NCBI GenBank assembly: GCA_913056425.1 | Contig: CAJXLR010000057.1 | Coordinates: 1-8,711, forward strand | Source of the DNA: an uncultured Bacteroidota bacterium | GTDB taxonomy: Bacteria > Bacteroidota > Bacteroidia > NS11-12g > UBA9320 | Reading direction: 5' to 3' | DNA: 8,711 nt | Part shown: in pieces, positions 1 through 7,166 of the stretch | How positions within the stretch are numbered: the first letter of the stretch is position 1 | Layout: every line of letters begins with the position of its first letter | Notes under the pieces: generated by a model | What the model saw: only the letters and a program-made list of their open reading frames with translations | What the model was told of the DNA's origin: nothing | The model's database searches: none | Made by a program: the position numbers and the translations under genes

Positions 1-1841
1 ACGGACCTAAAGGGTTGAGAGAAATCGCTGAAAAAATACATGGCTTAACGCTTGTATTGAATAAAGCGCTCGCAAATCTTGGAATCGCTCAAGCAAACGC
101 AACATTCTTCGACACACTCAAAATCACTGGATTATCGAGTGATGAGATCGCTAAAGTAAAATCGGAAGCGGAAAGTAGAGAGATGAACTTCCGCATCGAA
201 AGTGATTACATAGGTATTTCGTTGGACGAAACCACAGAACTAAGCGATGTTCAAGAAATCGCAAATTGTTTTGCTGCGGTTAAAGGTGGATCGGTAGACA
301 CCGCTTCACTTGCTAGCGACCTTAACATTGGATGGGACAAGAAGTTTGTTCGAACATCTGACTACATGACTCACGAAGTATTTAACACATACCACATTGA
401 GCATGAGATGTTGCGTTATATCAAGCGTTTGGAAAACAAAGATTTGTCTCTTGTGCATTCCATGATTTCATTGGGAAGTTGTACCATGAAATTGAATGCA
501 ACTGCAGAGATGATTCCGGTTACATGGCCAGAATTCAATGCGATTCACCCGTTTGTACCGCGAAACCAAGTTGACGGTTACTACGAAGTGATAGATGAGT
601 TAGCTTCAGACCTCGCTGAAATTACTGGTTTCGCAGGAATGAGTATGCAACCAAACTCTGGTGCTCAAGGTGAATATGCCGGATTGATGGTTATTCGCCA
701 GTACTTCAAAGACCGTGGAGAAGGACACAGAAACATCGCACTAATCCCGTCATCTGCACATGGTACAAACCCAGCTAGTGCTGTGATGGCCGGAATGAAA
801 GTGGTTGTAGTAAAATGTTTGGACAACGGCTATATCGACTTAGACGACTTGAAAGCCAAAGCTGAGCAACACAGCGAGAACTTAGCGTGTATTATGGTGA
901 CATATCCTTCAACAAATGGAGTATATGAAGAAACAATTAAAGACATCACGTCAATTGTTCACCAGCATGGCGGTCAAGTGTACATGGATGGTGCAAACAT
1001 GAATGCCCAAGTTGGGTTAACAAGCCCAGGTCTTATAGGGGCTGATGTTTGTCACCTGAACCTACATAAAACATTCTGTATTCCTCACGGTGGTGGTGGA
1101 CCAGGAATGGGTCCAATTGGTGTTGCAGCACACTTGGTGCCTTACCTTCCAAACCACTCAGTAGTTGAAATTGGAACAGACAAATCTATGTCGGCCATCT
1201 CAGCCGCACCATTTGGAAGCTCAAGCATCCTATTGATTTCGTATGCCTACATCAAAATGATGGGTGCGAGAGGTTTGAAAGAAGCTACACGCATAGCTAT
1301 TTTGAACGCCAACTATATCAAAGCACGATTGAGCAAAGACTACCAACTGCTTTACACTGGAAAGAATGGTACAGTTGCTCACGAGATGATTATCGATACT
1401 CGTGTTTTTAAGCCTACATCTGGTGTTCAAGTAGAAGATATTGCGAAGCGCTTGATGGACTACGGTTACCATGCACCAACGGTTTCCTTCCCAATTGCTG
1501 GAACTTTGATGGTTGAACCTACGGAGAGTGAGAGCAAAGAAGAGCTTGATCGTTTTGTGGATGCATTGCTTTCGATTCGTGAAGAAATCAGAGCCGTTGA
1601 AAATGGCACATATGCACAAGACAACAATGTACTTGTAAATGCGCCCCACACAGCAGAAGAAGTTTCTGCATCAGACTGGCCTTACAAGTACACCAGAGAA
1701 ATGGCTGCATACCCGAGACCTTGGGTACGTGAGCGCAAGTTCTGGCCAACAGTACAGCGTGTAGACAACACGTATGGAGATCGAAACTTGGTTTGCGCTT
1801 GTTTACCAATGTCTGAATATGAAGAAGTAGCAGCGGGCTAA
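1..1841 (+). CDS. gcvP: Glycine dehydrogenase (decarboxylating), P-protein of the glycine cleavage system, C-terminal part (5' end outside window)
   Basis: This is the PLP-dependent P-protein, which decarboxylates glycine and passes the aminomethyl group to the lipoyl arm of the H-protein in the cytoplasm. The frame is open to the left edge and reads GPKGLREIAEKIH from base 3, a conserved internal GcvP segment. The TTG at 15 is therefore an internal Leu codon, not a start. About 612 residues are present of the roughly 950 usual in single-chain GcvP, so the N-terminal third is missing only because of the window edge. Visible family motifs are SCTMKLNATAEMIP, QPNSGAQGEYAGL, SAHGTNPASA and HKTFCIPHGGGGPGMGPIG. 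The HK lysine (codon 1068-1070) is the expected Schiff-base lysine. The C-terminus, with VDNTYGDRNLVCACLP, is intact and ends in TAA. A strong terminator follows, so gcvP ends its transcription unit. The gene shows no sign of damage. Confidence 0.97.
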   Translation, partial: GPKGLREIAEKIHGLTLVLNKALANLGIAQANATFFDTLKITGLSSDEIAKVKSEAESREMNFRIESDYIGISLDETTELSDVQEIANCFAAVKGGSVDTASLASDLNIGWDKKFVRTSDYMTHEVFNTYHIEHEMLRYIKRLENKDLSLVHSMISLGSCTMKLNATAEMIPVTWPEFNAIHPFVPRNQVDGYYEVIDELASDLAEITGFAGMSMQPNSGAQGEYAGLMVIRQYFKDRGEGHRNIALIPSSAHGTNPASAVMAGMKVVVVKCLDNGYIDLDDLKAKAEQHSENLACIMVTYPSTNGVYEETIKDITSIVHQHGGQVYMDGANMNAQVGLTSPGLIGADVCHLNLHKTFCIPHGGGGPGMGPIGVAAHLVPYLPNHSVVEIGTDKSMSAISAAPFGSSSILLISYAYIKMMGARGLKEATRIAILNANYIKARLSKDYQLLYTGKNGTVAHEMIIDTRVFKPTSGVQVEDIAKRLMDYGYHAPTVSFPIAGTLMVEPTESESKEELDRFVDALLSIREEIRAVENGTYAQDNNVLVNAPHTAEEVSASDWPYKYTREMAAYPRPWVRERKFWPTVQRVDNTYGDRNLVCACLPMSEYEEVAAG

Positions 1842-1861
1842 CCCTCACTGCCTGAATATTT

Positions 1862-1894
1862 AAGCGCACGCGAATAAATCGCGTGCGCTTTTTT
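1862..1894 (+). terminator. Rho-independent terminator of gcvP
   Basis: An 11-bp perfect stem (AAGCGCACGCG, 1862-1872, paired with CGCGTGCGCTT, 1880-1890) encloses a 7-nt loop AATAAAT and runs into six T residues (1889-1894). It starts 21 bases after the gcvP stop codon. The right arm also has A residues before the left arm only weakly, so termination is best for plus-strand transcripts. Confidence 0.92.
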
Positions 1895-1945
1895 GTTTGC
1901 AAGTCACTGGATCGATGTTTGTTAACGTTGGGAGAGTTTGTGGGG

Positions 1946-1979
1946 CTAACAAAGTGTCTCCATGGAGACACTTTGTTAG
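1946..1979. repeat. Perfect 34-bp palindrome
   Basis: Each arm is 17 bases (CTAACAAAGTGTCTCCA and its exact reverse complement), centred between 1962 and 1963 on CCATGG. Pairing breaks at 1945/1980. In RNA it would make a 15-bp hairpin with a CAUG loop from either strand. No T-tract follows on either side (ATTCCCGG on the right, CCCCACAA on the left when read on the minus strand), so it is not a typical intrinsic terminator. It could be a dispersed REP-type palindrome, a dyad protein-binding site or an attenuating hairpin; the sequence alone does not decide. Confidence 0.85.
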
Positions 1980-1985
1980 ATTCCC

Positions 1986-2066
1986 GGAGATTTCAATTTC
2001 TCCCCTCCACTCCAAACAGCCATCCCGAACTAAAAACAAGGTGGTCGTTGTAATCAAATCCGACCA
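1986..2066. repeat. Two short inverted repeats next to the large palindrome
   Basis: GGAGA at 1986-1990 pairs with TCTCC at 1999-2003 across an 8-base loop. TGGTCG at 2042-2047 pairs with CGACCA at 2061-2066 across a 13-base loop. Both lie between the 34-bp palindrome and the start of the 2087 gene, so the region could form a series of hairpins in the leader of that gene. Either one alone could occur by chance. Confidence 0.35.
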
Positions 2067-2086
2067 ATTTCATCTAGATTAGCGTC

Positions 2087-2578
2087 TTGAAATCTGCCAG
2101 TCTAAAACAGATAAAAGATGAGCTCAAGGTCTTACCGGATGTTGAACTAAAGGAACTTATTCTTCAACTTGCGAGGCGTAAAAAAGAGAACAAAGAAATT
2201 CTCACCTACCTCCTATTCTACCGAAACTCAGAAGACTTGTATATATACGCGGTTAAGTCATTACTCGATGAAGAACTTACGTCTATAAATATCTCTACCT
2301 ACTATTGGATGAAAAAGACGATTCGGAAAGTAAATCGACTGATGAATAAACACATTCGCTTTTCCGGTAAACCTGAAACCGAAACAGAGTTAAGACTTCA
2401 TTTTTGTCGCATGCTGACCGAGCTAGAACCAAGTATTACCGGCAACAAAGTATTGCACAATCTTTTTATCCGAGAACTCGATAAGGTCAGCCGATCGCTC
2501 AAGAAACTACACGAGGATTTGCAGTATGATTATAAGCGCGAGGTAAGAGATTTGAAAGATGTGTTGAATGATGTTTAA
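2087..2578 (+). CDS. Hypothetical protein, 163 aa, helical, charged
   Basis: I do not recognise this family. The product is rich in Lys, Glu, Leu and Arg with heptad-like spacing, for example LKQIKDELKVLPDVELKELI at residues 6-25. It has no signal peptide, membrane segment or Cys motif, which suggests a cytoplasmic, largely alpha-helical protein. The last 35 residues (KVSRSLKKLHEDLQYDYKREVRDLKDVLNDV) look like a long amphipathic helix or coiled coil. Start: an in-frame TAG at 2075-2077 limits the frame, and the only usable codons before residue 75 are TTG at 2087 or the rarer ATT at 2078. TTG is taken because the protein from there has a natural-looking N-terminus. It is separated from gcvP by a terminator and converges with the minus-strand operon, sharing 4 bp with it. 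The length of the open frame and the non-random composition support a real gene. Confidence 0.72.
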   Translation: MKSASLKQIKDELKVLPDVELKELILQLARRKKENKEILTYLLFYRNSEDLYIYAVKSLLDEELTSINISTYYWMKKTIRKVNRLMNKHIRFSGKPETETELRLHFCRMLTELEPSITGNKVLHNLFIRELDKVSRSLKKLHEDLQYDYKREVRDLKDVLNDV

Positions 2579-3774
2579 TCCCACGGATTTGAACCAAACT
2601 CATCGTCCAAATCATCTTTCTTTTTCAGGTTAAGCCCACCTTCTTTCTCCTTTTCTTTGATTCCAAAGTAGTCCATAAACCCCTGCTTATTGTACGAATC
2701 TATGTTCCACTCTTTGACTACCTTCCCTTTACTGAAAACCATCATTCTTGGGAATCCTTTACCCTGCAACAGTCTATTGAAACCCGTATAATCCTCAGTT
2801 CTAATATGAGGATGACCCTCTGAGCCTGCCTGAAGGAAGAAGTATTGTTGCTCACTTGCCTTTCCATAGTTCACCAGATAAATCTCCGGCAACTCCGGAT
2901 CTCCTTTCATGGCACAAATCTCTTTGTAGGAGTCTTGACAATGACCACAGGTCATGCTGAACATGCAAACCAATACTTCATCTTGACCAAGGTTCATTGG
3001 CTTTCCGTTCGATAAATTACCGAGTTTGAGTAATTCAGCTGCGATACCTGTTTGTGACTTTTCTGTGCTCGTTTTAGTCGTTGTTTGAACCGGGGGCTCG
3101 GGATCTTTGGACACCCTTGTTTGAGGTATCTCATTTGTCGTGGTATCAATCTGATTAGATGTATCCACCTCGACAATACTTGTTTCAATAGGAAGTGTAT
3201 CGGTGTCTACAACTGTTAACGAGTCATCCTCAGGAATAGCTTCAACATCATACGATTTTATGCCAAACGACAATGTCATGAGCGTTACTAGACCAACGAG
3301 CAGTGGATTCACCCATGCAGCCAGTTTGTCTTCTTCTTTGTATTTCAACCATACAAAAACACCTACGACTATTGCTACTAAATTCTTGATGATACTCTCC
3401 AGATTGTTCATTGGTAAGACGTCACCAAAACAACCACAATTCCCTTCAATGAAGCCTTTCTCGCTCGTGAGTCCTTCATAAAACAAATGAATCGTAAAAA
3501 GCAATAAGACCCCCACAATGGCGGGTGTGGTCAATTTCTTTACCCATTTATCTACCAAAACCGCAACACCCAGCGCTATTTCAATGGCAATTAACGTACG
3601 AGTAAGTATTTGGGTAATCATCATACCCGAAGGCTTGGTATAGTACTCAGGTCCCAGAAACAACTCGGCTACCATAGCATCAAAAAATGCCATGGATAAG
3701 AGTTTACTTACACCGGAAAAAATAAACATGACAGCAAGGAATATCCTCCCTGCTCGTACAAGTTGAGCGTTCAT
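2575..3774 (-). CDS. DoxX/MauE-like membrane protein fused to a thioredoxin-like domain, 399 aa
   Basis: The N-terminal half resembles the DoxX/MauE-like integral membrane family of Bacteroidetes. Hydrophobic segments lie at about residues 8-26, 53-73, 84-100, 128-145 and 156-173. The motif NCGCFGD (CGCFG at 113-117) sits in the loop before the fourth segment, as in MauE-type proteins. A Thr/Asp/Pro-rich linker (about 178-242) follows, then a thioredoxin-like domain with a CGHC redox motif (276-279) and GFPRM carrying the expected cis-proline (Pro342). The charged tail ends in NPWD. The inferred role is thiol-disulfide chemistry at the membrane, with the thioredoxin domain outside the cytoplasm; the substrate is unknown. 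It is the last gene of the minus-strand run, 62 bases after the DUF1501 gene. Its stop codon shares TTAA with the convergent 2087 gene. The ATG precedes a typical first membrane segment. Confidence 0.85.
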   Translation of the reverse strand: MNAQLVRAGRIFLAVMFIFSGVSKLLSMAFFDAMVAELFLGPEYYTKPSGMMITQILTRTLIAIEIALGVAVLVDKWVKKLTTPAIVGVLLLFTIHLFYEGLTSEKGFIEGNCGCFGDVLPMNNLESIIKNLVAIVVGVFVWLKYKEEDKLAAWVNPLLVGLVTLMTLSFGIKSYDVEAIPEDDSLTVVDTDTLPIETSIVEVDTSNQIDTTTNEIPQTRVSKDPEPPVQTTTKTSTEKSQTGIAAELLKLGNLSNGKPMNLGQDEVLVCMFSMTCGHCQDSYKEICAMKGDPELPEIYLVNYGKASEQQYFFLQAGSEGHPHIRTEDYTGFNRLLQGKGFPRMMVFSKGKVVKEWNIDSYNKQGFMDYFGIKEKEKEGGLNLKKKDDLDDEFGSNPWD

Positions 3775-3836
3775 AATTCAAATAGACTTAATTGCTGCTA
3801 TATTAACAAATACCGTTCCTCCCGGTTTGGTAAGTT

Positions 3837-5429
3837 TTACTTCACCAAAATCATTGGTTTTGTTTGCTGCAATTCGCCGTTTTGATAGCGGTAGTAATAC
3901 GTTCCTGCCGCATGGTTACTCGCATCAAAAACTACTTCGTGCTCTCCATGTGGTATTTCGGAATCTACCAAGGTCTCAATCACCTGTCCTTGATTGTTGA
4001 ACACCTGTATCAGAATATGTCCACCTGTGGATTCGTACCTAATGGTGGTGTACGCAGTGAATGGATTCGGGTAATTCATCACATACGCTTCTCCTGATCT
4101 GCGCAAGGCTTCTCTTTGTGCCGATGACGTGTTACATGTGTCATTAAGAACCGAAAGTGTATCGTGACTTTTACCCATCACAGAATCTACTTCGGTGTCT
4201 TCTAAACAGAACCAGTCTTTTAAGACACTCGCATATACGGATCTGAAATCGTATTGCATAGGTACGTTGTCTTGCACCTGTACGTTGTCACCTATCGTCG
4301 GGTTATCTCCTAAAAGTCCCGGCTTCACATTCGCTCCAAACAAGAACATTGGAGCTGCAGCTCCGTGATCCGTTCCTGAACTGAAGTTTGATGCAATACG
4401 GCGACCAAATTCTGAATATGTCATTCCCAGAACCCTGTCTTTTAGACCAAGCTGTTCAATATCATCCTGAAATGCGTCTATAGCTTCACTCAAGTCACTT
4501 AACAAGTTCGCATGAACGCCGGTATCTGTCGATCCGGCTACAACTTGAGAAGCGTGGGTATCAAAACCATTGATGTTCACCACATAAATCCGGGTCTTGA
4601 GACCACCGGAGATAAGCTGTGCTACAATCTTAAGCTGGTCGGCTAATCTATTTTCACCGGCATCCGGATATTTGGTCGTTTTGTTATTTCCCTTCTCTCC
4701 TGCTGTTTTTACGGCTTGTCCGTATGCATTACTTTGCTGAGCAACCAGTCTAATATAATCTAATTCCTTACCTGCTCGGTTATTGGGCGATTGGGTGTAA
4801 TTACCCGTCACCAATTGGTAGTAAGCATCGGGATCGCTAATTGCCATTCCCATATTCACGCTCACACCCTGACAAACGGTTGACACCACAGATCCAATTT
4901 GTAATACCAACGGGTCAGGCATGTCGTCATTTGGGAAGCCAACCGGATAATTGGGGAATTCATTACTCAGATACCTACCCACCCAGCCGGAGTGCCACTC
5001 CTCGTTTGAATCGGAAGCGGTGTGCCAAATATCTGTACTTCTGAAGTGCGAGAAATTCGGATTTGGATAACCTACACTCTGGACAACCGTGAGTTTACCG
5101 TTGTCATAAAGATCTCTCATACCGGTCATTGATGGGTGGAAGCCTGTATTGTCTTCACCGTCAAGCACAAGCACCTTGGAAAGCGGTATCATGATATTTG
5201 ATCTCGCTTTACTCAGGTTTGAATACTGGTCTACGGGAATAACAGTATTCAATCCATCGTTCCCACCATTCATTTGAATGAGAACCAAAACATGGTCAGT
5301 ATTTACGAACGCCTTGCTTAAGGTGTTCATCATATCGGGTTGCCCTAACGCGTGTAGAGGCAGTCCGTTCATCAGCACTGGAAGTGTCGCAAACGGAATC
5401 GTCGATTGTAAAAATTCTTTTCTTTTCAT
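3837..5429 (-). CDS. DUF1501 family protein with type IX secretion C-terminal sorting domain, 530 aa
   Basis: This belongs to the DUF1501 family, which is related to the alkaline phosphatase/sulfatase fold; its substrate is not established. Motifs in order are MNGGNDGLNTVIP (53-65), GFHPSM (96-101), HFRSTDIWHTA (128-138), GFDTHASQ (288-295), YSEFGRR (338-344) and TDHGAAAP (353-360). The Asp and His residues in these motifs are the likely metal ligands. The N-terminus MKRKEFLQSTIPFATLPVLM resembles the Tat-like leader common in this family, although KRK replaces a true Arg-Arg pair. From residue 453 (YPNPFTAYTTIRY, then GTYYYRY and a final PMILVK) there is a T9SS type A sorting domain, so the protein is predicted to cross the outer membrane and be attached to the surface or released. 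Only 16 bases separate it from the upstream DUF1800 gene, so the two are almost certainly co-transcribed. Confidence 0.94.
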   Translation of the reverse strand: MKRKEFLQSTIPFATLPVLMNGLPLHALGQPDMMNTLSKAFVNTDHVLVLIQMNGGNDGLNTVIPVDQYSNLSKARSNIMIPLSKVLVLDGEDNTGFHPSMTGMRDLYDNGKLTVVQSVGYPNPNFSHFRSTDIWHTASDSNEEWHSGWVGRYLSNEFPNYPVGFPNDDMPDPLVLQIGSVVSTVCQGVSVNMGMAISDPDAYYQLVTGNYTQSPNNRAGKELDYIRLVAQQSNAYGQAVKTAGEKGNNKTTKYPDAGENRLADQLKIVAQLISGGLKTRIYVVNINGFDTHASQVVAGSTDTGVHANLLSDLSEAIDAFQDDIEQLGLKDRVLGMTYSEFGRRIASNFSSGTDHGAAAPMFLFGANVKPGLLGDNPTIGDNVQVQDNVPMQYDFRSVYASVLKDWFCLEDTEVDSVMGKSHDTLSVLNDTCNTSSAQREALRRSGEAYVMNYPNPFTAYTTIRYESTGGHILIQVFNNQGQVIETLVDSEIPHGEHEVVFDASNHAAGTYYYRYQNGELQQTKPMILVK

Positions 5430-5445
5430 TTTTCTACGGATTGGT

Positions 5446-7050
5446 TTACGACAGTTGGTGTTCTGCTAAGTTCATGATATACTTCAACAAGCCTTGGAGT
5501 CGAAGTGCAACAACATTTCGCAATGTTGTATTTGTAGGGTCTGCTTTATATGCATTCCACGCAAGCGTCCAATAGCTGGCTGCTTGACCCGACAATAAGA
5601 ACGACGTCATATGCTCTTTTTGATCGGAACTCACGTCCAACGTATAGTAATAATCCACCATATCCTCAACGAGTTTTGAAGCATCTTGTGGATTATCAAA
5701 CATCTCCGCAACCGCAACCGGATCTATAACAATTTGTTCTCCGCCACGACGAACTCCGGTCAGTACCATCACATCTGATATCTGATTTCGTTTTGGAAGA
5801 GTATCTGTATTGATCCATATTTCATGGTACTGAGGCACCTGGTAGTATGCCGGCCATCCCGCTACACTTGGGGGATCTCCGAAAGCCTGTTGCTGTAATG
5901 AACACACTTGATAAACAATAGTCCACATGTAATACTGCTCAACCACCTTACTTGAGTCCGGGAACTGAACGCCATTTTGTCTCATCAATCCAACCGAATA
6001 ATCTACAGGACTCTTGATTAGACAGCCTTGATTAACCGCGTCATAAAAATGCTCACTCTTAAACAACGCACTGAGTACAGGTTTAATCTGATAGTTGTTG
6101 TTTCGGAAAATCACTGCAAGAGGTTCAATTACATTTTGTTCTGCTGCTGCGTCAATCTCGTAATAAATAAACCATCGGTAAAGCTTGCGACACATGAATT
6201 TTGCAACCTCATCTTGGAGGAATATCATGTCTAGTAACTCGTCGAGTTCCTTTTCGCCATCTGCGCCAGTCTGTCCCTTTATGGTCTTGTTGTTGAAGAA
6301 AGACGAGAATGTTTTATCGTCCGTATCATGCAGATTTGGATTGAAATAACTTTCAAAGTTTGTTCTATTATTTCTCCAACCGGTTAGAATTCGAGCTGCC
6401 ACTCGAACATCTTCCTCTGTGTATTTAGAATCTTCCCCTTTGCCAAGTGTAAACAACTCTTGCAACTCACGTGCATAGTTTTCATCCGCTGCACGTTTGG
6501 TGTTCCTTTCACCGTTTAAATAAACCAGCATCGCAGGGTCTACGGTGACCGCGCGAACTAATGATTTAAAATCGCCAAGTGCATTGTCGCGAAGCAATTT
6601 GTTATGCTTGTATCCGAATATCGGATCTCGATAAACCGTCATCTCGGTGGCAAAATGGTTGTGCCAAAACAGAGTCATCTTTTCAAGAATGCTTCGATCC
6701 TGATTAAGCATTAGACCAGCCCACCAAGCTCGCAACGAATTCATTCGTGCGTTATTCAATGCGGGATTTGAAGGACCATTCACCCATGTATCTCCTAAGG
6801 CGATATCCGGATCTGTTATCCTACCACTATTGTAGTTGTTTAAAGGTGGTGAAGGGTTAGTTTGTGTTGGAGTAAGTAATTCATCCACTACATCCGACAT
6901 CGATTTAGCTTTAAAGTAAGTGATGTCTGCTCGAGTTGCTCCAAACATTGTTCGTCGCAACAAGTGAATAACTTCCTTCTCTGTCCACGAGCCAGTGTAG
7001 GTATCCAACCCAGCCATGGTTCGCGCCGTGCGCTGTGCAGAAGCAATCAT
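5446..7050 (-). CDS. DUF1800 family protein, 534 aa
   Basis: This is a DUF1800 protein, a family of unknown activity that is often encoded next to DUF1501. Family motifs are HLLRRTMFGATRADI (29-43), MTLFWHNHFAT, ENYARELQELFTLG, YTEEDVRVAARILTGWR, FMCRKLYRWFIYYE, and FGDPPSVAGWPAYY close to the C-terminal third. The length is typical and the frame is intact. The start is well fixed: the ATG at 7050 is preceded in frame by a TAA at 7062-7060. No hydrophobic leader and no T9SS domain can be seen, in contrast to its DUF1501 partner. It is the first gene of the three-gene minus-strand run, with a candidate promoter about 40 bases upstream. The catalytic role and location are unknown; a partner or maturation role for the secreted DUF1501 protein is only inferred. 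Confidence 0.94.
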   Translation of the reverse strand: MIASAQRTARTMAGLDTYTGSWTEKEVIHLLRRTMFGATRADITYFKAKSMSDVVDELLTPTQTNPSPPLNNYNSGRITDPDIALGDTWVNGPSNPALNNARMNSLRAWWAGLMLNQDRSILEKMTLFWHNHFATEMTVYRDPIFGYKHNKLLRDNALGDFKSLVRAVTVDPAMLVYLNGERNTKRAADENYARELQELFTLGKGEDSKYTEEDVRVAARILTGWRNNRTNFESYFNPNLHDTDDKTFSSFFNNKTIKGQTGADGEKELDELLDMIFLQDEVAKFMCRKLYRWFIYYEIDAAAEQNVIEPLAVIFRNNNYQIKPVLSALFKSEHFYDAVNQGCLIKSPVDYSVGLMRQNGVQFPDSSKVVEQYYMWTIVYQVCSLQQQAFGDPPSVAGWPAYYQVPQYHEIWINTDTLPKRNQISDVMVLTGVRRGGEQIVIDPVAVAEMFDNPQDASKLVEDMVDYYYTLDVSSDQKEHMTSFLLSGQAASYWTLAWNAYKADPTNTTLRNVVALRLQGLLKYIMNLAEHQLS

Positions 7051-7090
7051 AGTTAAGTATTATTTTGAACCATCGGTTCTTTACTAGTTA

Positions 7091-7121
7091 TAAAGATACA
7101 CAAATCCAATAATTCTACAAA
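7091..7121 (-). promoter_or_regulatory. Candidate Bacteroidetes-type promoter for the DUF1800 operon
   Basis: On the minus strand TTTG (7121-7118) is followed after exactly 19 bases by TATCTTTA (7098-7091). This compares with the Bacteroidetes -33 TTTG and -7 TAnnTTTG consensus, with one mismatch at the last base. Transcription would start near 7085, giving a leader of about 35 bases before the ATG at 7050. The -33 element lies inside the T-tract of the preceding terminator. The assignment is by pattern only. Confidence 0.45.
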
Positions 7122-7145
7122 AAAGGCAGCCCAAGTGGACTGCCT
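7118..7145 (-). terminator. Rho-independent terminator downstream of the DUF3467-DUF937 unit
   Basis: Read on the minus strand, AGGCAGTCC pairs with GGGCTGCCT (one G-T wobble) around a 4-base loop ACTT, spanning 7145-7124. It is followed by a run of T (7123-7119). It lies 22 bases beyond the stop of the broken DUF937 gene, separating that unit from the DUF1800 operon. Confidence 0.85.
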
Positions 7146-7166
7146 CTTTATTTAGTTCCGTTAAGC

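Noticed and set aside
1..1841. gcvP as a truncated gene starting at TTG 15
   Set aside because: The conserved GcvP sequence continues upstream of that TTG to the window edge, so it is a window cut and not a truncation.
1230..1971. Minus-strand open frames (1230-1649, 1466-1651 and 1588-1971)
   Set aside because: The first two lie inside gcvP and the third covers the gcvP end and its terminator. Their Cys/His/Ser-rich composition and lack of family motifs mark them as antisense shadows.
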